Below, one piece after another: positions 56,773-64,000 of a stretch of 64,000 nucleotides of DNA. Within the stretch, counting starts at the first letter, position 1; each line of letters starts with the position of its first letter. Source of the stretch: Microbacterium luteolum (GTDB taxonomy: Bacteria > Actinomycetota > Actinomycetes > Actinomycetales > Microbacteriaceae); assembly GCF_039533965.1 (NCBI RefSeq), contig NZ_BAAAUN010000001.1, forward strand, positions 620,001 to 684,000. Direction: 5' to 3'. The translations under genes and the position numbers were made by a program. The notes under the pieces are model-generated. The model had not been told where the DNA came from, did not search any database, and worked only from the letters and a program-made list of their open reading frames with translations.

Positions 56773-59700
56773 TCAGCTCGCCGCGGCCGCCCGGTCGCCG
56801 ACGCGCTGGCCGACCACGGCGGACACGCCGTCCTGCCGCATCGAGACGCCGTAGAGCGCGTCTGCGATCTCCATCGTGCGTTTCTGATGCGTGATGATCA
56901 GCAGCTGAGAACTCTCGCGCAGCTGCTCGAACACCGTCAGCAGGCGTCCGAGATTCGCATCGTCCAGTGCGGCCTCGACCTCGTCGAGGATGTAGAACGG
57001 GCTGGGCCGCGCCTTGAAGATCGCGACGAGGAGAGCGACGGCCGCGAGTGAGCGCTCGCCGCCCGAAAGCAACGACAGCCGCTCGATCTTCTTGCCGACG
57101 GGTCGGACCGACACCTCGATCCCCGTCGTCAGCATGTTGTCGGGGTCGGTGAGGGAGATGCTCCCCGAACCGCCGGGGAACAGCAGCGGGAACACCTGGC
57201 CGAAGGCTTCCTTCGTGTCTTCGAACGCGCTCGCGAAGATCGTCTGCATCCGATCGTCGAGGTCGCCGATGATCGTCAGCAGGTCCTGGCGCGTCTGCGT
57301 GAGGTCCGCCAGCTGCTCGGTGAGGAACGCGTGACGCTGCTCCAGCGCGGCGAACTCCTCGAGCGCGAGCGGATTGACGCGTCCGAGCTGCGCCAGCTTG
57401 CGCTCGGCCTCGGCGAGGCGGCGCTGCTGAATGCGCCGGTCGAAGGGGATGGCCGTGTCGTCGATGAGCTCATCCTCGGGCGGAGCCACACCCGGATCCC
57501 GAGGAACCAGCTGGTCAGGTCCATATTCCGCAATGAGAATATCTTCGTCGAGAGCGAGCTCGGACGACACTCTCTCCAACAGGCTGTTGAGGTGGAGCTT
57601 CTTCTCGTGGATCTGGAGTTCGAGCCCGTGCACGCTCTCGGTGAGACCGGACAGGCGCTCCCGCAAGGACGTCTCCTGCGCGCGCAGAGCCACGAGCTCC
57701 TCGTTCTGCGCGGAGCGCGCGGACTCCGCCTCGCCGAGCGCGATGCGCGCCTCGGTGACGGAACGATCGAGTGAGTCGAGGATGCGGGGCAGCTCTGCGG
57801 CGACGCCGGATGCCGCCGCGCGCTGCGCTCGGCGGATGACGGCCCTGCGCGCCGCCTCTGCTGCTGCGTCGCGCTCGTGCTCGCGCTGGCGCTCGAGGCT
57901 CGACACCCGCGCCTGCGCGGCGCGCACCCGCTCCCGGAGCGTCTCGATCTCGAGTCGGGCGCGCACCTCGTCCTCGCGCGCGGCCTCGAGCGCTTCGAGC
58001 AGACCGTCGCGCGCGGTGGCGTCGAGCACCGGACGAGGCGCCGCGATTGCCGCATCCACCTCGTCCTTCGCTGCCTGTGCCTTGGCCTCGGCGTCGGCGA
58101 CGGCCGCCTGCGCCTGCGCGAGTCCGGTCTCGAGTCGCTCGCACTCCGCCACGGCCGATTCGTGGCGCACGGTGATCCGGTTCACCTGCTCCGCGTGGCT
58201 CGCGAGCGCCGCGTCGTGCTCTCGAAGAGCCCGCAGAGCATCCTTCGCCTGGCGACGGGTGGTCTCGACGGCCTCGTTCGCGTCCTCCCGCGCCTCGCGC
58301 AGCGAGTCGACGACGATCTGGATCTCGGTGAGACGCTCTCTCGCGGCGTCGCGCTCGGCCGCGAGCTCCAGGCGGGACCGCTCGCCTCCCGATCCGGTCC
58401 GCAGAGTCTGAGCCGTGACGACGTCGCCGCCGAGCGTGACGATGGTGGTCGTGGCGTCGCCGGCGGTGTCCAGGGCTGCGCGCGCTGCTCGCGCCGAATC
58501 GAGATCGGCGGCGATGAGCACGTGCGAGAGGATGCCCAGCACCCCGTCGGGCGCGGTGACGGTCTCGGTCGCCGGCGTGATCCCGTCGATAGCGGGCAGG
58601 TCGACGGTCGGACGCAGGGCATCGGCCACGACGAAGTCCACGACGCCACGACGCTGTTCGGCGGCCTCCGCGGCCGCCGCGAAGGCGTCGGCCGCGGAGT
58701 CGATCAGCACGCCTTCTGCGAGCGGTCCGAGGACGGCCGCGATGGCCGCTTCGAAGCCGGACCGCACCTGCACCGCGTCGCCGACGAGTCCGCGCACACC
58801 GGCTCCGCCGGCCTTGACGATCTCCGCCGCACCACCGGACAGCGCGAGCGCGCTGCTCAGCGCCGCCGCCTTCGCCGTCAGCGAGTCGACCTCGCGCTCG
58901 GCGGCGTGGAGCCGCTCCCGCAGCGCCTCTCGCTCGGCCTCGGCCGTCGAGGATGCCCGTTGCGCGCTGTCGTAGGCCGCCGCGTGCTCGACCGCCGTGC
59001 CCTCCGGGGCCTCGGCGTCGTCGATCGCCTCGAGCGCCTCTGTCGCCTCCCGGCGTCGCACGTTCGCGGCTTCCAGCGCGTTCTCCTGCCGGAGCACCGC
59101 GCCGCGCACGGCTGCCAGTGCCGACGCCGCGGCATCCGCGGTGCCACGGAGCGTCGAGAGCCGCATGTCGTACTCCGAGACGAGAGCGCTCTGCTCGGCG
59201 ATGTCCACGTCGAGCGTGTCCAACTCGGCACGGGCGTGCACGACCTCCCGGCTCGCCGCAGCGGCCGCGTCCTGCGCGTCACCGAGGCCTGCGGAGATCA
59301 GGTCGATCTCTTCCTTCGCCTCATCGATCGTGCTCTGGGTCACCGTCACCGCGGTGACGGCGGCGTCATCCTCCTCGGAGCCCAGCAGGGCGAGCCGCTG
59401 ATTCGCCAGCGTGTACAGGCCACGCATCCGCTCCTGGACCTGCTCGAGTCCGAATGCCACGCCCCTGGCCTGATCGACGGCGACGGAGTTCTGGTCCTGC
59501 TCGAGTCGGGCGATGCTCGCGCGCACGGTCTCGGCCTGGTCGGAGAGCACGAGCCGCTCGGTGTGGCGCTCGTGCTCGGTGCGCGTGTGATCGGCCAGCG
59601 CCGTGCGCAGCGCGACGACGTCATCCGCGAAGATGCGTGCTTTCGCGTCGCGGACCACCGCGGCGATGGTCTGCGCCTCGCGAGCGATCTCCGCCTGCCG

Positions 59701-60318
59701 ACCGAGCGGCTTGAGCTGACGCCGGATCTCGCCGGCGAGATCGCTGAGGCGCGTGAGGTTCGCCTCCATGGCATCGAGCTTGCGGAGGGTCTTCTCCTTG
59801 CGGCGGCGATGCTTCAGGATGCCGGCGGCTTCCTCGATGAATCCGCGACGATCCTCGGGTGACGCTTGCAGCACGGTGTCGAGGCGACCCTGGCCGACGA
59901 TGACATGCATCTCGCGTCCGAGACCCGAGTCGCTCAGCAGCTCCTGCACATCGAGCAGCCGGCAGCTCTCGCCGTTGATCGCGTACTCGCTCGATCCGCT
60001 GCGGAAGAGCGTTCGACTGATCGTGACCTCGGCGTACTCGATCGGGAGCGCGCCGTCGGCGTTGTCGATCGTGAGCTGCACCTCCGCCCGCCCGAGCGGC
60101 CCGCGGGTCGAGGTGCCGGCGAAGATGACGTCCTCCATCTTCCCGCCACGGAGCGTCTTGGCGCCCTGCTCCCCCATGACCCACGCGAGCGCATCGACGA
60201 CGTTGGACTTGCCCGATCCGTTCGGGCCGACGATGCAGGTGACGCCGGGCTCGAACACGAAACTGGTCGGCTGGGCGAACGACTTGAACCCTTTGAGCGT
60301 CAGGCTCTTCAGATGCAT
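56773..60318 (-). CDS. smc: Chromosome segregation protein SMC
   Basis: Ring-forming ATPase that organises the chromosome with ScpA and ScpB. The 1181-residue product has Walker A GPNGSGKS at 31-38, a coiled-coil arm, a hinge at about 505-600 (VRGLVGDAVQVRSGFEAAIA), a second arm and the C-terminal signature LSGGERSLAA (about 1083) with Walker B YILDEVEAALDD (about 1110). All head motifs are intact. The gene has no clear Shine-Dalgarno or hexamer, so its promoter is unknown. Confidence 0.98.
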   Translation of the reverse strand: MHLKSLTLKGFKSFAQPTSFVFEPGVTCIVGPNGSGKSNVVDALAWVMGEQGAKTLRGGKMEDVIFAGTSTRGPLGRAEVQLTIDNADGALPIEYAEVTISRTLFRSGSSEYAINGESCRLLDVQELLSDSGLGREMHVIVGQGRLDTVLQASPEDRRGFIEEAAGILKHRRRKEKTLRKLDAMEANLTRLSDLAGEIRRQLKPLGRQAEIAREAQTIAAVVRDAKARIFADDVVALRTALADHTRTEHERHTERLVLSDQAETVRASIARLEQDQNSVAVDQARGVAFGLEQVQERMRGLYTLANQRLALLGSEEDDAAVTAVTVTQSTIDEAKEEIDLISAGLGDAQDAAAAASREVVHARAELDTLDVDIAEQSALVSEYDMRLSTLRGTADAAASALAAVRGAVLRQENALEAANVRRREATEALEAIDDAEAPEGTAVEHAAAYDSAQRASSTAEAEREALRERLHAAEREVDSLTAKAAALSSALALSGGAAEIVKAGGAGVRGLVGDAVQVRSGFEAAIAAVLGPLAEGVLIDSAADAFAAAAEAAEQRRGVVDFVVADALRPTVDLPAIDGITPATETVTAPDGVLGILSHVLIAADLDSARAARAALDTAGDATTTIVTLGGDVVTAQTLRTGSGGERSRLELAAERDAARERLTEIQIVVDSLREAREDANEAVETTRRQAKDALRALREHDAALASHAEQVNRITVRHESAVAECERLETGLAQAQAAVADAEAKAQAAKDEVDAAIAAPRPVLDATARDGLLEALEAAREDEVRARLEIETLRERVRAAQARVSSLERQREHERDAAAEAARRAVIRRAQRAAASGVAAELPRILDSLDRSVTEARIALGEAESARSAQNEELVALRAQETSLRERLSGLTESVHGLELQIHEKKLHLNSLLERVSSELALDEDILIAEYGPDQLVPRDPGVAPPEDELIDDTAIPFDRRIQQRRLAEAERKLAQLGRVNPLALEEFAALEQRHAFLTEQLADLTQTRQDLLTIIGDLDDRMQTIFASAFEDTKEAFGQVFPLLFPGGSGSISLTDPDNMLTTGIEVSVRPVGKKIERLSLLSGGERSLAAVALLVAIFKARPSPFYILDEVEAALDDANLGRLLTVFEQLRESSQLLIITHQKRTMEIADALYGVSMRQDGVSAVVGQRVGDRAAAAS

Positions 60319-60446
60319 GCGAGCACCGCTCGTCCGGGGAGATTCACGCCGCCACGCTACCGGAATCGCGCCGATCCGCTGTCATCCCGCGCGGGCGGGC
60401 GATGAACCCGCGCCGGCGGCGACACGCCGGAAGAACACGGATGTGC
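60319..60446. other. Gap between smc and the 37-codon ORF promoter
   Basis: About 130 bases with no gene seen. It must hold the smc promoter on the minus strand, but I could not place it. Confidence 0.4.
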
Positions 60447-60476
60447 TTGACGACCTCGGCGATCCTTCGCTACCGT
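60447..60476 (+). promoter_or_regulatory. Strong promoter of the 37-codon ORF
   Basis: TTGACG (60447-60452), 18 bases, TACCGT (60471-60476): the best -35/-10 pair in the window. Confidence 0.7.
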
Positions 60477-60510
60477 GTCCTCCGGATCGCCACACGAAAG
60501 GAGGTTACCG

Positions 60511-60624
60511 ATGATGTTCATTCAGCTCAACGCACAGGCCACAGGCCTCACCGCGCCAGCGCACTCTGCGCCGCGCTCTGCGTACTCGGTAACCGCCGGC
60601 GTCCGCTCCAGCGCGCTCGCATAG
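60511..60624 (+). CDS. Short peptide of unknown function (37 residues)
   Basis: Starts ATG ATG at 60511 and ends TAG at 60624. A near-perfect Shine-Dalgarno, AAAGGAGG, sits six to seven bases upstream, downstream of a consensus promoter, so translation is likely. The peptide has no Cys or Lys; it starts MMFIQLNAQA and its C-terminal half is rich in Ser, Ala and Thr. It could be a leader peptide controlling the genes behind it, a small precursor peptide, or a small regulatory protein. No homologue is recognised. Too short for normal gene callers. Confidence 0.55.
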   Translation: MMFIQLNAQATGLTAPAHSAPRSAYSVTAGVRSSALA

Positions 60625-60850
60625 AACCGCAGCCCGAGAATTCCGGCCCGTATCGGGCTCGCCTCTCGCCGGTGCACCCGCGCCCCACCCTCTGATCTGC
60701 GTGCAGATCATGGACTCCCCGCCACCCTCGGCATCCGCTTCTCGCGGCGCCTGAGGCGTCGCATCCTTCCGCGCCGTCCCCGACTGCCATGGCCGTCTCG
60801 TGACGACGCTTCCACACCCATCTCCCGTCATTCATCTCGAAGGAACAATC
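60625..60850 (+). other. Gap after the short ORF with two inverted repeats
   Basis: 226 bases without a sure gene. AGCCCGA (60631-60637) pairs with TCGGGCT (60653-60659) around 15 bases. TGATCTGC-GT-GCAGATCA (60693-60710) is an 8-bp inverted repeat. A 14-codon ATG frame begins at 60710 with no SD. Confidence 0.55.
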
Positions 60851-61132
60851 GTGAACACGACGCTGCATCGCGGCATCACCCACCCGCCCGATACCGAGGA
60901 CCAGCAGGTCCTCCAGATCCCCCGTCCCGACGAACTGCGCAGCCTCGCGCTCGCTGATCGTCTCTCCCTCCGGATCGGCCTCTGGCTGCTTCAGAGGGCG
61001 CAGCGTCCCCGGCGCGAACGCCGGAAGCTGCACTTCCCACCCACTGATTCCCTGATCCTCGGTGAGCGCGACCGCTCCGCCGCGGAGACCTACGCGCTGC
61101 TCACCTACGACCTGCAGCGCAGCATGCGCTGA
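60851..61132 (+). CDS. Hypothetical protein (93 residues)
   Basis: GTG 60851 with GAAGGAA seven to twelve bases upstream. The product is soluble and basic in the middle (LQRAQRPRRERRKLHFP), preceded by an amphipathic helix (ELRSLALADRLSLRIGLWLL), and ends with AAETYALLTYDLQRSMR. No family is recognised and no motif points to function. It lies 14 bases before the first double-GNAT gene, so it is probably in the same operon. An upstream in-frame GTG at 60800 lacks an SD. Confidence 0.7.
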   Translation: MNTTLHRGITHPPDTEDQQVLQIPRPDELRSLALADRLSLRIGLWLLQRAQRPRRERRKLHFPPTDSLILGERDRSAAETYALLTYDLQRSMR

Positions 61133-61146
61133 TCGGAGATCACCTC

Positions 61147-62235
61147 ATGGACATCCCGCTCACCGCAGGCGCGACCCTGCGTCCGCTCGTGCTCCCGGCA
61201 CGAGCGGACGCAGCGGACGCGGGCGAGTTCCGCGAACTCGCCCGCGTCCGCAACCTCGTCTACCGCGAGATCACCGGCCGTGACGAAGACGATCTGACGC
61301 CGGAAGCGCTGCTGCCGATCCTGCGGTCCCGGAAGGAGCGCACCACCGTCGTCTGGGCGGTGCGCATCGGCGAGGAGATCGTCGGACGGGCCATCGTGAA
61401 CATCCCGCATGAGGAGGGATCACGCGTCGCGATCGTGAGCATCGAGCTGCGGCCGCACGTGTGGGGTCGCGGGATCGGCAGCGCGGTGCTCCCGCACCTG
61501 GAGGACGTCGCCCGCCAGCACGGGCGTTCCGTACTGCAGGAATGGCTCGAGCAGCAGCCGAGCGACGGTCCGCGGATCGAAGCCCAGACCGGCTTCGGGA
61601 GCGTTCCGGACGACCATGTCTCCCGGTTCCTCCTGCGGCACGGCTACCAGCTCGAGCAGGTCTATCGCGTGAGCCATCTGACGCTCTCCCCGGAGACGAT
61701 CCAGCACGCACGAGAGCTCCTCGCCGACGGGCGCGCCGCGTCCACCGACTACCGGGTGGTGCACTGGATGCTCCCGACGCCTGCCGACCGGGCCGAGGGG
61801 TATGCGTGGATGAAGTCGCGCATGTCCACCGATGCCCCCTCCGCCGGGATCGAGACCGACGAGGAGACGTGGGACGTCGCTCGTCTGCAGGAGGGCGAGC
61901 GACGTCTCGCCGAGATGGGCCGAACCGTGCTGGTCACCGCCGCGGAGCACATCGCCACGGGCGAGCTCAGCGCGTTCACCGAGCTCGCGATCGGTCCTGA
62001 CCATGACGCGGTGACCCATCAGGAGGACACGCTCGTGCTCCACGAGCACCGCGGCCACCGTCTCGGACAGCTGGTGAAGTGCGCCGCAATGCTCGAATGG
62101 CTCGACGTCGCGCCACGATCGCCCCGCGTGATCACCTACAACGCCGAGGAGAACCGGCCGATGCTCTCCATCAACGAGGCCATGGGCTTCACTCCCACCG
62201 CCTACGAGGGCGCCTGGAAGAAGGAACTGACATGA
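61147..62235 (+). CDS. Double-GNAT acetyltransferase (first paralogue)
   Basis: A 362-residue protein with two GNAT domains. The N-terminal one (about 1-180) has VSIELRPHVWGRGIGSAVL and the C-terminal one (about 190-362) LVLHEHRGHRLGQLVKCAAM, both with the acetyl-CoA pyrophosphate loop intact. Two-domain GNATs of this size include mycothiol synthase-like and Eis-like enzymes but the substrate here is not known. It is followed by a paralogue with an ATGA overlap. The end (YNAEENRPMLSINEAMGFTP) is shared with the paralogue. Confidence 0.88.
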   Translation: MDIPLTAGATLRPLVLPARADAADAGEFRELARVRNLVYREITGRDEDDLTPEALLPILRSRKERTTVVWAVRIGEEIVGRAIVNIPHEEGSRVAIVSIELRPHVWGRGIGSAVLPHLEDVARQHGRSVLQEWLEQQPSDGPRIEAQTGFGSVPDDHVSRFLLRHGYQLEQVYRVSHLTLSPETIQHARELLADGRAASTDYRVVHWMLPTPADRAEGYAWMKSRMSTDAPSAGIETDEETWDVARLQEGERRLAEMGRTVLVTAAEHIATGELSAFTELAIGPDHDAVTHQEDTLVLHEHRGHRLGQLVKCAAMLEWLDVAPRSPRVITYNAEENRPMLSINEAMGFTPTAYEGAWKKELT

Positions 62236-63311
62236 ACACGATCGTGCTGACGATCACCCCGCTCATCGCGCCACGCTCGCTGGACGACGCCGATGCCGCG
62301 GACTTCCTCGCGTACGGCGAGCTCAACCGGCTCATCTGCGACGAAGCCGTCGGCCTGCCCGACCTCGCACCGGATGCCGCGCAGATGCTGCCCGCTTGGC
62401 ACGACAGCACCGACACGCTGCAGACGGGATTCGTCGCGCGTTCGGACGACAGGATCCTCGGCATGGTGACGGTGGCGTTCGCCCAGGAGGCCGAGGCGCA
62501 CGCCGCGGAGATCGACCTGCTCGTCCCGGCCGAGCACTGGGGCCACGGTGTCGAGGATGCTCTGCTCGCTCGCGCGGAGGATGAGGCGCGCGCACAGGGG
62601 CGCAGCGTGCTGCAGATCTGGTCGCTGCACCGGCCGGAAGAGACCGAGCGCATGCTGGTGCCTCGAACCGGCTGGGGCCGGGTTCCCGCGATCCCGCTCA
62701 GCGATCTGCTGGAAGCGCGCGGATTCGAGCTCGAGCAGGTCGAACGCAACAGCGAGTTCGACCTGCGCGCCGACTCCGAGCCGTTGCGCCGGGCCCTCGC
62801 AGAGGCGCGATCCGTCGCCGGCGCCGACTACCGGCTCGTCGAATGGATGCTGCCCACTCCGCCGGACCTCCGAGACGGCTTCGCCGCCGTGCTCGCCCGG
62901 CTGTCGACAGACGCCCCGAGCGGCGAGATGGACTTCGTCGCCGAGGAATGGGATGCCGATCGGCTGATCCGTCGCGAGGAGCAGCTCACCAGCGCGGGCC
63001 AGGCGATGTCCGTCGCCGCCGTCCAGCATGTGCCGACCGGAGAGCTAGTCGCGTACAACGAGCTGCTGATCGGCGCCGACCGCGGAGGCGTCACGCACCA
63101 GTTCGGGACGCTCGTCTCGAGGGAGCATCGCGGCCACCGGCTCGGAATGATCGTCAAGTGCGCCAACCTACTCCGCTGGCGGGAGCGGATGCCGTCCTCG
63201 CCGATCGTCTCCACCTTCAACGCGGAGGAGAACCGTCCGATGCTGAGCATCAACGAGGCGATCGGCTTCCTGCCCGTCTCCTATGCGGGAGCGTGGCAGA
63301 AGAAGATCTGA
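62232..63311 (+). CDS. Double-GNAT acetyltransferase (second paralogue)
   Basis: A 359-residue protein clearly related to the previous gene: both have DYR.VxWMLPTP, STDAPS, EHRGHRLG..VKCA and FNAEENRPMLSINEA..GF. In its N-terminal domain the acetyl-CoA loop is damaged (EHWGHGVEDALL in place of VWGRGIGSAVL), while the C-terminal loop is intact. One domain may therefore have lost catalysis. ATG 62232 overlaps the previous stop. A 14-bp hairpin follows. Confidence 0.88.
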   Translation: MNTIVLTITPLIAPRSLDDADAADFLAYGELNRLICDEAVGLPDLAPDAAQMLPAWHDSTDTLQTGFVARSDDRILGMVTVAFAQEAEAHAAEIDLLVPAEHWGHGVEDALLARAEDEARAQGRSVLQIWSLHRPEETERMLVPRTGWGRVPAIPLSDLLEARGFELEQVERNSEFDLRADSEPLRRALAEARSVAGADYRLVEWMLPTPPDLRDGFAAVLARLSTDAPSGEMDFVAEEWDADRLIRREEQLTSAGQAMSVAAVQHVPTGELVAYNELLIGADRGGVTHQFGTLVSREHRGHRLGMIVKCANLLRWRERMPSSPIVSTFNAEENRPMLSINEAIGFLPVSYAGAWQKKI

Positions 63312-63315
63312 CCTC

Positions 63316-63363
63316 GGATGCGGACCCGATCTCATTCTCCGGGATGACGTCGGGTCCGCATCC
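63316..63363 (+). terminator. Long hairpin after the second double-GNAT gene
   Basis: A perfect 14-bp stem (63316-63329 with 63350-63363) starts five bases after the stop; the 20-base loop contains a further TCAT/ATGA pair. No T-run follows. Confidence 0.6.
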
Positions 63364-63413
63364 TCATCCGCCTGACGGACGACGGCGGCGAGGCGGGTGA
63401 CGAGGCTGGAAGC

Positions 63414-64000
63414 ATGAACATCCCCGTGATCGAAGCCCACGCCCTCAGCAAGAACTTCGGTTCGACCCGTGCCCTCGCCGGTGTCGACCTCGCGATCCAT
63501 CGCGGCGAGTCCGTCGCGATCATGGGCGCCTCCGGCTCGGGCAAGACGACGCTGCTGCACGTGCTGGCCGGCATCATCTCCCCGGATGCCGGTGCCGTGA
63601 CGTTCCGCCCTGCCGAAGGGGCACCGGTGGAGGTGACCGCGCTGGGTGAGTCGGCCCGTTCCCGGCTCCGTCGCGAGCGCTTCGGCTTCGTCTTCCAGCA
63701 GGGTCTCCTGATCCCCGAGCTCACCGCCGTCGAGAACGTCGCGCTGGCCTCGATGATCAACGGGATCCGGCGGCAGGATGCCGTGCAGCACGCAGCCGCG
63801 TGGCTCGCGGCACTCGGTCTCGCCGGCATGGAGGAGCGCCGCATCGGCGAGCTGTCCGGAGGCCAGGCGCAGCGCGTGGCGATCGCTCGCGCTCAGGCGA
63901 CCGGAGCGGAGCTGGTCTTCGCCGACGAGCCGACCGGAGCGCTGGACTCCCAGACATCCGCCGAGGTCATGGACGCGCTGCTCTGGTCGACGACCGGACA
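63414..64000 (+). CDS. ABC transporter ATP-binding protein (partial, C-terminus outside window)
   Basis: 195 codons from ATG 63414 to the window edge with no stop. Walker A is GASGSGKTTLL, the Q-loop is FVFQQGLLIPELTAVENV, the signature is LSGGQAQRVAIARA, Walker B is LVFADEPTGALD. This is the MacB/LolD type, which works with FtsX-like permeases in export or extraction. The following permease must lie outside the window. It lies 102 bases after the second GNAT gene, past a hairpin, so the transcription unit may be separate. Confidence 0.93.
   Translation, partial: MNIPVIEAHALSKNFGSTRALAGVDLAIHRGESVAIMGASGSGKTTLLHVLAGIISPDAGAVTFRPAEGAPVEVTALGESARSRLRRERFGFVFQQGLLIPELTAVENVALASMINGIRRQDAVQHAAAWLAALGLAGMEERRIGELSGGQAQRVAIARAQATGAELVFADEPTGALDSQTSAEVMDALLWSTTG

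Noticed and set aside
57877..59862. 661-codon plus-strand frame opposite smc
   Set aside because: Shadow of the SMC coiled coil, whose repeated Ala/Glu/Arg codons leave the opposite strand open.
60710..60754. 14-codon ORF in the gap before the 93-residue gene
   Set aside because: No Shine-Dalgarno; starts by chance at the end of an inverted repeat. Mentioned only as part of the gap.
60548..61033. 161-codon minus-strand frame in the region after smc
   Set aside because: No Shine-Dalgarno or promoter, atypical composition, and it runs opposite the short ORF and the 93-residue gene, which have good signals.

Overview
The window is high-GC, densely packed bacterial chromosome in the style of an actinobacterium. 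Gene content and order (smc, ftsY, ffh, rpsP-khpA-rimM-trmD, rplS, lepB, rnhB, a DUF2469 gene, yraN, comM, dprA, xerC, a peptidase-like gene, rpsB-tsf-pyrH-frr-cdsA) is the standard actinobacterial core block. Product sequences, the GlgE pathway, long Ala/Glu-rich tails on S2 and S16, an LigA with extra inserts and many leaderless starts point to Microbacteriaceae, most likely Microbacterium. That assignment is inference from sequence style, not from a search. No rRNA, tRNA, CRISPR array, insertion sequence, prophage or integrase other than XerC was seen.

Layout. 1-3181: gatCAB (amidotransferase for Gln/Asn-tRNA), leftward, gatB cut by the window edge. 3249-7304: acyl-CoA ligase, DEAD-box helicase and a GNAT, rightward. 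7350-12451: conserved protein, ligA, mnmA and a cysteine desulfurase, leftward; the last two supply sulfur and thiolate tRNA. 12554-18965: glgX, glgE, glgB, rightward, for alpha-glucan synthesis and trimming. 18974-21891: thioredoxin-TPR protein and a two-part membrane protein. 22055-24823: AI-2E-type permease, hydrolase, zinc-ribbon protein, secreted transglycosylase. 24872-29863: DivIVA-like protein, cdsA, frr, pyrH, tsf, rpsB. 30186-37815: LytM-like protein, xerC, dprA, comM, yraN, DUF2469, rnhB, lepB, rplS, small membrane protein. 37926-42152: map, methyltransferase, phosphatase, trmD-rimM-khpA-rpsP. 42359-50624: a GCS2-type ligase, then a complete glycerol module (SorC-type regulator, glpD, glpF, glpK), then a divergent LysR/EamA pair. 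50632-60318: ffh, TetR, lipB-lipA, DUF2004-like, ftsY, hydrolase, smc. 60447-64000: the least familiar stretch, with a strong promoter driving a 37-codon ORF, a 93-residue protein of unknown function, two paralogous double-GNAT proteins and the start of an ABC transporter ATPase gene.

Regulation. The most consistent signal across the window is a fixed leaderless promoter geometry. In 19 genes a -10-like hexamer (NANNNT, often TAGACT or TANNNT) ends exactly six bases before the start codon, so transcription would begin at or next to the start codon. Other genes (frr, lepB, pyrH, rpsB, glpD, glpK, the SorC regulator, the 37-codon ORF) have a leader and a clear Shine-Dalgarno. Inside operons, coupling by ATGA, GTGA or TGATG overlaps is common. 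The glycerol module carries a perfect 14-base palindrome between the regulator and glpD.

Most of the window is ordinary core genome. The places worth a second look are the 60.4-63.4 kb operon, the internal lipobox in the 665-residue protein, the LysR gene that reads through the glpK terminator, and the inverted-repeat element next to smc.
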